The notes beneath the pieces were generated by a model that did not search any database, had not been told where the DNA came from, and saw only the letters and a program-made list of their open reading frames with translations. A program made the translations under genes and the position numbers. DNA of 64,000 nucleotides from Paracoccaceae bacterium. GTDB lineage: Bacteria > Pseudomonadota > Alphaproteobacteria > Rhodobacterales > Rhodobacteraceae. Where the stretch lies: contig JALEGX010000097.1 of NCBI GenBank assembly GCA_022763485.1, positions 1 to 64,000 of the forward strand. The letters are read 5' to 3'. Each line of letters begins with the position of its first letter. The first letter of the stretch is position 1. Of this stretch, positions 53,011 to 61,512 are shown one piece after another.

Positions 53011-53874
53011 TCAGCGCTGCTCTTCCAGCACCGAGGCGATGAGGTCGTCAAAATCGCCTTCGGAGCGCAGGGAGGAGATCTGATCGGCGGTGACCGTTAC
53101 CCCCCAGTTGCGCGCCATCGCCTCATACCGGGGCTGACGGTGGGCCAGCGCCTGTGCATAGGTCCAGCGGATGAAGGCGTCGGGATCAACCTCATCCGCG
53201 GCACAGCCCTGTGTCTGAAGGTATTCGTCCCAGACCCGTGACAGGAACTCCGGCTGATAGGACATCGGCTTCGGCGCCCGGTCAAAGCGGCGGATCAGCT
53301 CTTCGGTATGGGCGTCATCGCCCTTGATCCAGATCATCAGCGCGTGTTTGGACAGTTCGCTCAGCACCGGATCATTCGGATCCTCCGCGTCCACCCATTC
53401 ACAGATCGACCCGCCGGTGTCGCAGATGAAATGCGGATAGCCATACAGCCGTTCGGCGCGTTCGATGAAATAGGAGGTGTCCAGCAGCGCGTTGATTTCG
53501 GCCTGTTTGAACTGTGCCTGACGGCGGCGGTATTCTGCAATCGCCATGCCGCCCTTTGCGGGGTCGCCGGGTTTGCCCAGATAGGTTGAAACCGGGGTCA
53601 GGTTCTCGAAGGAGATATTCGACCCGATGTAGATCGAATCGGACAGCAGAAGGTCGCGCAGGAACGGCACCTTCATCGCCTCCGCCTTGGCGTTGTCGGC
53701 GATGTATTCGCCCATGTAGCGGGTGCCGATCCGGTAATCGATGGAGTAGTGGAACCACCCCCCTGCCGAGCGCAACATGTTGCTGACAAAGGTTTTTCCA
53801 AGCCCCGACATGCCAAAGAATACGACGCGTTTGCGGGGCGCACCTCGCCAGTCCTGTGCGGATTGGTACAGCAT
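53011..53874 (-). CDS. P-loop ATPase or kinase-like protein
   Basis: This 287-residue protein has Walker A FFGMSGLGKTFVSNML at residues 19-34 and a likely Walker B in HFICDTGGSICEW near 150. The C-terminal half is helical. It resembles small nucleotide or metabolite kinases in overall layout, but the substrate is unknown. AAGGAC precedes the ATG at 53874. Confidence 0.7.
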   Translation of the reverse strand: MLYQSAQDWRGAPRKRVVFFGMSGLGKTFVSNMLRSAGGWFHYSIDYRIGTRYMGEYIADNAKAEAMKVPFLRDLLLSDSIYIGSNISFENLTPVSTYLGKPGDPAKGGMAIAEYRRRQAQFKQAEINALLDTSYFIERAERLYGYPHFICDTGGSICEWVDAEDPNDPVLSELSKHALMIWIKGDDAHTEELIRRFDRAPKPMSYQPEFLSRVWDEYLQTQGCAADEVDPDAFIRWTYAQALAHRQPRYEAMARNWGVTVTADQISSLRSEGDFDDLIASVLEEQR

Positions 53875-53954
53875 GTCGAAAAGGTCCTTCTGGTCGTTTG
53901 CCCTTTGCTAGTCGCGAAGTTGCACCGGGTCAATCTGCGACCCGACCACACCGC

Positions 53955-54836
53955 TCAACGGGCCGCGGTGCGACGGGATTCTGTCAGGATATTGTAGTAG
54001 TTCGCCGCAAAGATCATCACCGCGCCCAGCAGCACCCAGATGTCCAGCGCTTCACCGTAAACCAGCATCCCGATGACAGCGATGGCGGGCAGGCGGGCAA
54101 AGTCGATCGGCACCACAACCGAGGCCGGCGCCAGCGACAGCGCGTTGGTCAGGCAGAAATGCGCCGTCAGACCACACAGGCCGATCAGCACCAGCCAGGG
54201 TGCCGTGGTGGCGTCCGGCAGGGCGATTTCACCGTCCAGCCCTGAGGCAACAACCCCCAGAACCAGCTGCATGAGCGTCAGCCACAGCAGGATGGAGGCA
54301 ATGGGTTCATGCCGCGTCAGGCGTTTGGTGATCATGATGGTCAGCGCAAAAAAGATCGCACAGGCGGCAGCGGTGGCCAGTCCGACGCTGATGGTATCAG
54401 GGGACGGGCGGGCCACGATCAGGATGCCGACAAACCCCAGCGCGGCGGCGATGCCGCGGCTGCGGGTCAGCGCTTCGCCCAGAACCAGGGGGGACAGCAC
54501 AATCACCCACAGCGGCGTGGTGAATTCCAGCGCAAAGACCTGCGCCAGCGGGATCATCGTGACTGCAAAGAACCACAGGTTCTGCCCGGTGAAATGAGCG
54601 ATGTTGCGCAACAGATGGGTGCCCAGACGCTCGCGGCGGACAGAGGACCATTTGCCCGTGGCGCTGAGCACCAGTGCAACGATGATCAGCCCCACAGCCG
54701 AACGGTACATCATGATCTCGAACGTATCGAGCGTCAGCCCGGCCTCGCGGCCCGCCACGGCCATGGCCGAGAAGGACACGATGGTGCCCGTCATCCAAAG
54801 CGCCGCGCGCCCGATTTGGGGTGTGGGATCGGTCAT
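53955..54836 (-). CDS. DMT-superfamily transporter (EamA)
   Basis: This 293-residue inner-membrane protein has ten predicted helices in two EamA repeats. The family includes exporters of amino acids and other metabolites; the substrate is unknown. AAGG lies 8 nt before the ATG at 54836; a GTG three codons upstream is less well placed. Confidence 0.88.
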   Translation of the reverse strand: MTDPTPQIGRAALWMTGTIVSFSAMAVAGREAGLTLDTFEIMMYRSAVGLIIVALVLSATGKWSSVRRERLGTHLLRNIAHFTGQNLWFFAVTMIPLAQVFALEFTTPLWVIVLSPLVLGEALTRSRGIAAALGFVGILIVARPSPDTISVGLATAAACAIFFALTIMITKRLTRHEPIASILLWLTLMQLVLGVVASGLDGEIALPDATTAPWLVLIGLCGLTAHFCLTNALSLAPASVVVPIDFARLPAIAVIGMLVYGEALDIWVLLGAVMIFAANYYNILTESRRTAAR

Positions 54837-54940
54837 GAGCGTCACCTTGATGGGGCAGGTTGCTCAACAGGGATTGAGCCATATGCCGGGCCGTGGTTCT
54901 GTAGGGACATTGGCATTGGTTTGTATTGAAAGGTCAAGAG

Positions 54941-55345
54941 ATGCGACGTTTTTTATGGATGGCTGCCGTTGCGGGCATGCTGGCTGGCGCGGGCCCCGCT
55001 GCCGCGGCGGATTTCAAGATTTCGTTTACCTGGGACGGGCTGAAGCTTTGTACTTCGGGGCGGCCGAACACGGTCAAGAACCCTGAATTCATCGTCAGGG
55101 GGCTACCTGCGGGGACGAAGATGGTGCAGTTCAAGCTGACCGATCTGGATGTGCCAAACTACAAACACGGCGGCGGCTGGGTGAAGATGGCCGCCGATGG
55201 CAAGGTTCCGAAGGGTGCGTTCAAATACAAAAGCCCCTGTCCGCCGTCCGGTAAACACACCTATGAATGGACTGCGACCGCCAAGGTCAAGAAAAGCGGC
55301 AAGGCGCTTGGACAGGCAAAGGCGCGGCGCAAATATCCGGAGTGA
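54941..55345 (+). CDS. Secreted small protein, PEBP-like
   Basis: This 134-residue protein has a signal peptide ending near AAAA-DF (residue 23). The segment FKYKSPCPPSGKHTYEWTAT resembles the ligand-site motif of phosphatidylethanolamine-binding proteins (GPCPPSGxHRY), and LTDLDVPNYKHGGG could match its DPD region. It is shorter than typical PEBP members. Function unknown. AAAGG precedes the ATG at 54941. Confidence 0.65.
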   Translation: MRRFLWMAAVAGMLAGAGPAAAADFKISFTWDGLKLCTSGRPNTVKNPEFIVRGLPAGTKMVQFKLTDLDVPNYKHGGGWVKMAADGKVPKGAFKYKSPCPPSGKHTYEWTATAKVKKSGKALGQAKARRKYPE

Positions 55346-55457
55346 TCGGCGTTATGACTGCTGATAAAGCCATTTTATTTCAGGGTATTGATGGATGTTT
55401 GTGAAGTAACGCATGGCCTGCGTTCGTCGGGTCATGCCGCAACATGAAGGCAACGGG

Positions 55458-56336
55458 ATGAGAAACCGCAAGCTCTATCTGGGGCCGTTGACGGACAACA
55501 GGAGGTGGGATCAGGTCCGGATCAGGCCCGACGACGTGATCGTCGTGACCCCACCGAAATGTGGGACCACATGGATGCAGACCATCGTGGCGCTGCTTTT
55601 CTCGGGTGATCCGGAGGTTGAACCAGAGCTGTCGATGAAGATGCCGTGGATCGACATCCGCCTGCGTGAAATGCCGGAGGTCGCAGAGCGGGTGGAGGCG
55701 ATGACCGCGCGTCGCTGTCTGAAAAGCCATACGCCGATGGACGGGCTGCCGCTGGATGAACAGGCGCAGTATATCTGTGTCTTTCGCCATCCGCTGGATG
55801 CGCATTTCTCCTACCGTCGGCACTTGCGCAACATGCCGATCCGGTTCTTCGACATGTGGTATCCCGAAGATGATCCCGATGGCGTGACCTTCCGTCGGTT
55901 TCTGGATGGCGGGGCCGAAGGGTTTGACGGGGACGCCATGCCGCTGGCCCATATCCTGCGCCACTACCTTACGGCGCTGGCGCTGGTGGCGCGGCCGAAT
56001 GTGGCGCTGTTTCACTATGCGGATATGTGCCGGGACCTGCCGGGCACCTTTGCCAGGCTGGCGGATCTGCTGGAGGTCGACCACCCGCCGGCGCTGATGG
56101 AACAGCTGGTGCAGACCGCCCGTTTTGACAACATGCGGGCGCAGGCCTCCCGCTTTGCGCCGGGCGGTGGCCAGGGCTTTATGAAGTCCGATACCGATTT
56201 CTTTCACAGCGGCACCAGCGGCAAGTGGCATGGGCAGCTGACCGAGCTGGAGCTGGCAGCCTATGACGCGCTCATGGACGCGGCGCTGACGCCCGATCAG
56301 CGGCGCTGGCTGGAGAACGGGGGAGCGTTGCCCTAA
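55458..56336 (+). CDS. Sulfotransferase domain protein
   Basis: This 292-residue cytosolic-type sulfotransferase has the PAPS loop VTPPKCGTTWMQTIVALL near residue 32 and the second PAPS region ICVFRHPLDAHFSYRRH near 113. The acceptor might be an alcohol, amine or steroid-like molecule. GAAGG lies 8 nt before the ATG at 55458; the frame open to 55413 is not conserved in appearance. It overlaps the converging VOC-family gene by 4 bp. Confidence 0.85.
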   Translation: MRNRKLYLGPLTDNRRWDQVRIRPDDVIVVTPPKCGTTWMQTIVALLFSGDPEVEPELSMKMPWIDIRLREMPEVAERVEAMTARRCLKSHTPMDGLPLDEQAQYICVFRHPLDAHFSYRRHLRNMPIRFFDMWYPEDDPDGVTFRRFLDGGAEGFDGDAMPLAHILRHYLTALALVARPNVALFHYADMCRDLPGTFARLADLLEVDHPPALMEQLVQTARFDNMRAQASRFAPGGGQGFMKSDTDFFHSGTSGKWHGQLTELELAAYDALMDAALTPDQRRWLENGGALP

Positions 56337-56749
56337 TCCTCCCGCCCCGGTTCATCGCGATTGTCGGAAAACAATGCGACCTTGTTGCCCTGCGGATCGC
56401 GCAGGTAGCCCACGTAGAAATGCGCCCCGTATGCGGCCCGGAACCCCGGTTGCCCTTCGTCCAATCCCCCCGCCGCAAGGGCCGCGGCATGAAGGGCGCG
56501 CACCTGCGCCTGACTGCTGGCCTGGAAAGCCACCATGGATCCGTTCCCGGCCGAGGCAGCACCGCCATCAAAGGGGGCTTTGACATAGAAATCGGGATGC
56601 ACCGGTGACTGACCGGGGGGCGGCGGCAGCACATAGCTCAGATCGCCGTGGTATCGCTCCAGCTGGTAGCCAAGCGCGGGCAGGAAGGCGGAATAAAACC
56701 GCTCCGCCAGGTCGATGTCGTCTGCACCAACGGTGACATAGGCAATCAT
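56333..56749 (-). CDS. VOC-family (glyoxalase-like) protein
   Basis: This 138-residue protein has one pair of beta-alpha-beta modules of the vicinal-oxygen-chelate fold: MIAYVTVGADDIDLAERFYS at the start and FYVGYLRDPQGNKVALFSDN at the end. Potential metal ligands are not complete, so it may be a binding or resistance protein. AAGGAG precedes the ATG at 56749. Confidence 0.83.
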   Translation of the reverse strand: MIAYVTVGADDIDLAERFYSAFLPALGYQLERYHGDLSYVLPPPPGQSPVHPDFYVKAPFDGGAASAGNGSMVAFQASSQAQVRALHAAALAAGGLDEGQPGFRAAYGAHFYVGYLRDPQGNKVALFSDNRDEPGRED

Positions 56750-56816
56750 GCGGGGGTGCTCCTTCTGCTGGCGCGCGGTCCGCAGCACCCTAACAAACCG
56801 CTGGCGCAAGACCATG

Positions 56817-56850
56817 AAAAAAGCCGGATCGACAAACGCGACCCGGCTTT
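56817..56850 (-). terminator. Terminator of guaA
   Basis: On the minus strand AAGCCGGGTCG pairs with CGATCCGGCTT (one mismatch) and is followed by TTTTC. It lies 25-58 bp past the guaA stop. Confidence 0.85.
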
Positions 56851-56874
56851 TCCGAATTGATTATGACAGAGGGA

Positions 56875-58443
56875 TCATTCCCACTCGATCGTTCCCGGAG
56901 GCTTCGAGGTGATGTCATAGGTGCAGCGGTTGATGCCCTTGACCTCATTGATGATCCGGGTGGCGGTTTCACCCAGGAACTCATGGCTGAACGGGTAGTA
57001 GTCCGCCGTCATCCCGTCGACCGAGGTCACCGCGCGCAGTGCACAGGCGTAATCATAGGTGCGGCCGTCGCCCATCACGCCAACGGTACGCACCGGCAGG
57101 ATCGCAACGAAGGCTTGCCAGATCTCATCATACAGACCGTGCTTGCGGATCTGGTCGATATAGATCGCGTCCGCCTCGCGCAGGATCTCCAGCTTTTCGC
57201 GGGTGATCTCACCGGGGCAGCGGATCGCAAGGCCCGGTCCGGGGAAGGGGTGGCGGCCAATGAAGGACTGCGGCAGGCCCAGCTCACGGCCCAGCGCGCG
57301 AACCTCATCCTTGAACAGCTCACGCAGGGGCTCGACCAGTTTCAGGCCCATCTTTTCCGGCAGGCCGCCCACATTGTGGTGCGACTTGATGGTAACCGAA
57401 GGCCCGCCCGAGAAGGACACGGATTCGATCACGTCGGGATAAAGCGTGCCCTGGGCCAGGAATTCGGCGCCGTCGATGGTGTCGGCATGTTTCTGGAACA
57501 CGTCGATGAACAGCTTGCCGATGATCTTGCGCTTGGTTTCCGGGTCGCTTTGCCCGTCCAGCTCGCCCAGGAACAGCTCGCTTTCGTCCGCGTGGATCAG
57601 CTGGATGTTGTAGTTGTCGCGGAACATCGAAACGACTTCTTCCGCTTCGTTCTTGCGCAGCAGACCGTGGTCCACGAACACGCAGGTCAGCTGATCGCCG
57701 ATGGCTTCGTGGATCAGGATGGCCGCCACGGACGAATCCACGCCGCCCGACAGACCGCAGATCACCTTCTTGTCGCCGACCTGCTCGCGGATCTTTTCGA
57801 TCATCTGCTCGCGGTAGGCGCCCATGGTCCAGTCGCCTTCGAAGCCTGCCAGTTTGACAAAGTTCTCATACAGTTTGGCGCCGTTCGGGGTGTGATGCAC
57901 CTCGGGATGGAACTGCACCGCATAGAAGTTGCGGCTGACATCGGCGGTGATGGCAAAAGGCGCGTTGGGGGAGGTTCCATAGACCTCAAACCCCGGGGCG
58001 ATTTCGCTGACGTGATCGCCGTGGGACATCCACACCTGTTCGCGGTCCGCATCATCGGTGAACCAGCCGTCCAGCAGGGGCAGGCGATCCACCGTGGGGG
58101 TCACATAGGCTCGACCGAATTCAGCGGTGCCGTGGCCGCTTTCCACCTTGCCGCCCAGCTGGTGCATCATGACCTGCTGGCCATAGCAGATGCCCAGGAT
58201 CGGAACGCCCAGATCAAAGATCTCCTGCGGGGCGCGCGGGCTGCCCTCGCGGGTGACGCTGTCAGGGCCCCCAGAGAAGATCACCGCCTTGGGCGCCATG
58301 TTGCGCACAAAGTCCATGGTGACGTTCTGATAGGGGTGGATTTCACAGTAGACATTCAGCTCGCGCAGGCGGCGCGCAATAAGCTGCGTGACCTGGCTGC
58401 CGAAGTCGATGATCAAAAGGCGGTCGTGGGATGTCTGGCTCAT
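56875..58443 (-). CDS. guaA: GMP synthase
   Basis: This 522-residue glutamine-hydrolysing enzyme converts XMP to GMP. The class I amidotransferase domain (residues 1-200) has the nucleophile in [11 protein letters not shown] and the histidine-glutamate pair in [11 protein letters not shown]. The ATP pyrophosphatase domain has [14 protein letters not shown], and the dimerisation domain ends in the conserved PPGTIEWE. It is divergent from the MgtC-like gene. Confidence 0.98.
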   Translation of the reverse strand: MSQTSHDRLLIIDFGSQVTQLIARRLRELNVYCEIHPYQNVTMDFVRNMAPKAVIFSGGPDSVTREGSPRAPQEIFDLGVPILGICYGQQVMMHQLGGKVESGHGTAEFGRAYVTPTVDRLPLLDGWFTDDADREQVWMSHGDHVSEIAPGFEVYGTSPNAPFAITADVSRNFYAVQFHPEVHHTPNGAKLYENFVKLAGFEGDWTMGAYREQMIEKIREQVGDKKVICGLSGGVDSSVAAILIHEAIGDQLTCVFVDHGLLRKNEAEEVVSMFRDNYNIQLIHADESELFLGELDGQSDPETKRKIIGKLFIDVFQKHADTIDGAEFLAQGTLYPDVIESVSFSGGPSVTIKSHHNVGGLPEKMGLKLVEPLRELFKDEVRALGRELGLPQSFIGRHPFPGPGLAIRCPGEITREKLEILREADAIYIDQIRKHGLYDEIWQAFVAILPVRTVGVMGDGRTYDYACALRAVTSVDGMTADYYPFSHEFLGETATRIINEVKGINRCTYDITSKPPGTIEWE

Positions 58444-58560
58444 GACGCGCTCTTAAATCGCGCGCGCGCGTTCGGCAAGAGCAAGCTCGGGTGCCGGGGG
58501 CCGCAGTTGGCCGATTTCTGGTCGCTTTGGAGATAGAGCGATCCGTCTCTCCGGTCGTCC

Positions 58561-58586
58561 CCTGTTGCGATGTGGGAAACAACAGG
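58561..58586 (+). promoter_or_regulatory. Hairpin covering the ribosome site of the MgtC-like gene
   Basis: CCTGTTG (58561-58567) pairs with CAACAGG (58580-58586). The last bases of the right arm are the first half of the AGGAGA Shine-Dalgarno (58584-58589) for the ATG at 58596. The hairpin would reduce translation when folded. Confidence 0.5.
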
Positions 58587-58595
58587 AGAACAGAC

Positions 58596-59294
58596 ATGCC
58601 AATCGCCATAGAGGTCGCCGCGCTGAATCTGTCGCTGGCGCTGTTCTGCGGGGCCTTGATTGGGTCGGAACGGCAGGTGCGTCAGCGCATGGCCGGATTG
58701 CGGACCAACGCGCTGGTGGCCCTGAGCGCGGCCAGCTTCGTGGTGTTTTCCGCCCTGTTCCCCAATGAGGTCAGCCCCACACGCGTGGCCGCGCAGGTGG
58801 TGTCGGGCATCGGCTTTCTGGGCGCGGGCATCATCTTTCGCCACGGGTTCACGATTCACGGCCTGAACACCGCCGCGACGCTGTGGTGTTCGGCGGCGGT
58901 AGGGCTGATGGCCGGGGCGGGGGCACCAGCCTTTGCGCTGATGTTGACGGGGCTGATCATCTTCGTGAACCTGGGACTGCGCCCGCTGGTGAAATGGCTC
59001 AAGCGCAAGACGCGTGCGGGCGTGCCGCTGAGCCAGGAATTCCGCATCGTGCTGGCCTGCCGCCCGGAAAACCAGATCGAGGTGCGCGCCGGCACCTTGC
59101 GGGTTCTGCAGCAGGAGCATGTGCGCATCGTCGGCTTTGAACGGCTGGAGGTGGCGGACAACGGATTGCAGAAGATGGAAATCATCGTCTCGGTCGAAGA
59201 CCAGCCGGATGAGGTGATGCACAAGCTTGTCGCGCCGTTGCTGCTGGAGCCGGGGATCGAAGCAGTGGAATGGGAAATCGCGCCGGAAAGCTGA
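58596..59294 (+). CDS. MgtC/SapB-family membrane protein
   Basis: This 232-residue protein has five hydrophobic helices in residues 1-140 with family motifs CGALIGSERQVRQRMAGLRT and GIGFLGAGIIFRHG. A soluble C-terminal ACT-like domain of about 90 residues follows. Relatives affect growth at low magnesium and ATP synthase activity. A hairpin over the ribosome site suggests translational control. Start at 58596 is set by AGGAGA 7 nt upstream. Confidence 0.88.
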   Translation: MPIAIEVAALNLSLALFCGALIGSERQVRQRMAGLRTNALVALSAASFVVFSALFPNEVSPTRVAAQVVSGIGFLGAGIIFRHGFTIHGLNTAATLWCSAAVGLMAGAGAPAFALMLTGLIIFVNLGLRPLVKWLKRKTRAGVPLSQEFRIVLACRPENQIEVRAGTLRVLQQEHVRIVGFERLEVADNGLQKMEIIVSVEDQPDEVMHKLVAPLLLEPGIEAVEWEIAPES

Positions 59295-59442
59295 CGGTGA
59301 TGCCGGTTTCCGGCGCAGATTCCGGGTAAATCGGGTCTCACATGTCGCTTTTCTTCTCCATAGGCCGTTATCCTTCGTCCGTGGGGCGATATCTGACCGC
59401 TAAACAAGAGGAGAGTGAATTCTTCCTACATGAGGAGCTATC

Positions 59443-60987
59443 ATGGCTGAAGCAGCATCGCGTCGCCGTGGGCGTGGAGGGGGCGGAGCCGCCCGACGTG
59501 CCGAACGCAGCAGCGTTTCTTTCGAGACCGCCAAATACATTGAGCGGAATATCCCGAATTTCGAGATCCTGAACGAGGAAGCGCTCGAAATCATCGAAGC
59601 CAACGCGGAAACCGTTCTGGCCGAAGTCGGTGTGAACTTCGTCAACAACCCCGCCGCGCTGGAGCGATGGAAAGACGCCGGTGCCGAGGTTGAAGGCGAG
59701 CGCGTTCGCATTCCGCGTGGTCTGGCACGCAAGCTGTGCTCGACCGCCCCGTCGGAATTCACCCAACACGCGCGCAACCCCGAGAAATCGGTGGTGATCG
59801 GCGGCAAGAACCTGGTTCTGGCCCCGGTTTACGGCCCTCCGTTCGTGCGTGACCGCAACGGCGGCCGTCGCTATGCGACCATGGACGATTTCAACAAGTT
59901 CGTGAAACTGGCCTATATGTCCAAGTGGCTGCACCACTCGGGCGGGACCGTCTGCGAGCCGACCGATATCCCGGTGAACAAGCGTCACCTGGACATGCTG
60001 ATGGCGCATATGACGCTGAGCGACAAACCCTTCATGGGGTCCGTGACCGAGCCGGTGCGCGCACAGGATTCGGTTGAAATGGCGGGCATCCTGTTCGGTC
60101 AGGACTTTGTCCAGAACAACACCGTCATGACCTCGCTGACCAACATCAACTCGCCGATGACCTTCGATGACGTGATGATGGGCGCTCTGGAAGTCTATGC
60201 TGCCAACAATCAGGCTTGCATCATCTCGCCCTTCATCGTTGGCGGTGCCATGGCTCCGGTGTCGGTGGCAGGGACGCTGACCCAGGTTCTGGCCGAAGTT
60301 CTGGCCGGTGTCGCCTACAGCCAGCTGGTACGCCCGGGCGCGCCTGCGATCTTTGGTGCCTTCGTGTCCTCGATCGACATGAACTCCGGTGCGCCGACCT
60401 TCGGCACGCCCGAAGCATCGCTGGTCACCTATGGCGCAGGTCAGCTGGCCCGCCGTCTGAACCTGCCGTTCCGTTCGTCGGGATCGTTCTGCGGATCGAA
60501 ACTGCCGGACGCGCAAGCGGCCTATGAAACCGCCAACTCCCTGAACATGGGTCTGATGGCTGGCGTCAACTTCATGCTGCACTCCTGCGGTTGGCTGGAA
60601 GGCGGTCTGGTTGCGGATTTCGAAAAATTCGTGATGGACGCGGACCAGCTGGGCGTTCTGCACGGTCTGGCCAAAGGCATTCCGACCGACATCAACGCAC
60701 AGGCGATGGACGCCATCCGCGAGGTTGGACCCGGCGGTCACTACCTGGGCTGTGCCCACACGCAGGCGAACTTCAAGACCGCGTTCTGGAAGTCCGACTT
60801 GCTGGACTACAAGCCGTTCGAGACCTGGGAAGAAGAAGGCGCGCGCGACACCTATGCGCTGGCCTCCAACCGGGTGGAAACGCTGCTGGCCCAGTACCAG
60901 AAGCCCGCGATCGACCCGGCCGTCGAAGAGGCGCTGAACGCCTATGTGGCTGAAAAGAAAGCGTCTATGCCCGACGCCTTCATGTAA
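59443..60987 (+). CDS. MttB-family (non-pyrrolysine) methyltransferase
   Basis: This 514-residue protein of the trimethylamine methyltransferase (MttB) superfamily is read through without an in-frame amber codon. It therefore belongs to the non-pyrrolysine branch that includes the glycine betaine methyltransferase MtgB. It would demethylate a quaternary amine and load the methyl group on a corrinoid protein; the substrate is not fixed by sequence. Typical segments are VSFETAKYIERNIPNFEIL, RSSGSFCGSKLPDAQAAYET and GVNFMLHSCGWLEGGLV. The first 24 residues are Arg/Gly-rich (SRRRGRGGGGAARRAER), like the tails of two other methyltransferases in this window. GAGGAG lies 6 nt before the ATG. No dedicated corrinoid protein is adjacent. 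Confidence 0.88.
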   Translation: MAEAASRRRGRGGGGAARRAERSSVSFETAKYIERNIPNFEILNEEALEIIEANAETVLAEVGVNFVNNPAALERWKDAGAEVEGERVRIPRGLARKLCSTAPSEFTQHARNPEKSVVIGGKNLVLAPVYGPPFVRDRNGGRRYATMDDFNKFVKLAYMSKWLHHSGGTVCEPTDIPVNKRHLDMLMAHMTLSDKPFMGSVTEPVRAQDSVEMAGILFGQDFVQNNTVMTSLTNINSPMTFDDVMMGALEVYAANNQACIISPFIVGGAMAPVSVAGTLTQVLAEVLAGVAYSQLVRPGAPAIFGAFVSSIDMNSGAPTFGTPEASLVTYGAGQLARRLNLPFRSSGSFCGSKLPDAQAAYETANSLNMGLMAGVNFMLHSCGWLEGGLVADFEKFVMDADQLGVLHGLAKGIPTDINAQAMDAIREVGPGGHYLGCAHTQANFKTAFWKSDLLDYKPFETWEEEGARDTYALASNRVETLLAQYQKPAIDPAVEEALNAYVAEKKASMPDAFM

Positions 60988-60990
60988 GGA

Positions 60991-61284
60991 TCAGGTTGAG
61001 GCGCGGCTGGCCTGATACAGCTGCGCCTCACCGACAAGCGCGATGAGCACATCCAGGTGACGAGGCAGGGAATATCCTGCGTCGTCACTTTTTCTTTGGG
61101 CATTCATCTCCCGCTCCATCTCGATCAGCTGGACCAGCGCCGCGGCCGGGCCGGGCAGGGTGCGATAGCCGATCAACCGTGGCAGATGGCAGTTCCGGCG
61201 GTACTCTGCCGCCCCCAATCGCGCGGCCCGGATCAGCAGCCGCGGACGCCGCAGCGACGATAGCATGGTGAACAGATCTTGCAT
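60991..61284 (-). CDS. DUF6477-like small protein
   Basis: This 97-residue protein (LRRPRLLIRAARLGAAEYRR near the N-terminus) matches my memory of DUF6477, a family limited to Rhodobacterales. Two helical segments and no catalytic motif are seen. AAAGGG precedes the ATG at 61284. It is divergent from the DUF6456 gene, a pairing that suggests a shared process. Confidence 0.7.
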   Translation of the reverse strand: MQDLFTMLSSLRRPRLLIRAARLGAAEYRRNCHLPRLIGYRTLPGPAAALVQLIEMEREMNAQRKSDDAGYSLPRHLDVLIALVGEAQLYQASRAST

Positions 61285-61512
61285 GATGTGACCCTTTCCT
61301 GAGGTTCGCTCAGAGCATTGCACAACCTAAGCGGGTGTTGCGAACTGGCGTCACACTGCGTTCTTAATCTTCATTATCGTTTATTATTTGGAAACAATGA
61401 TTGTTTCAGCGTCGAAGATTAACGCACCACATGTCTCGACAACCCTTGGGTGAGGCGCGTTGCTCGGGCTGGTGCGTTCTGGAACCTGTGAATTATGTAG
61501 GGGGACCTGAAC
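61285..61512. other. Divergent intergenic region DUF6477/DUF6456
   Basis: The 228 bp are partly AT-rich (61370-61400) and contain a perfect dyad at 61392-61408. No RNA gene is recognised. Both divergent promoters are expected here. Confidence 0.45.
61392..61408. promoter_or_regulatory. Perfect dyad GAAACAA-N3-TTGTTTC
   Basis: The 7-bp arms 61392-61398 and 61402-61408 are exactly complementary. The site is central in the DUF6477/DUF6456 gap and may be bound by the helix-turn-helix protein encoded next to it. Confidence 0.45.

Noticed and set aside
59443-60987. Pyrrolysine (in-frame amber) in the MttB homologue
   Set aside because: The frame is uninterrupted from ATG to its stop, and the sequence matches the non-pyrrolysine branch.
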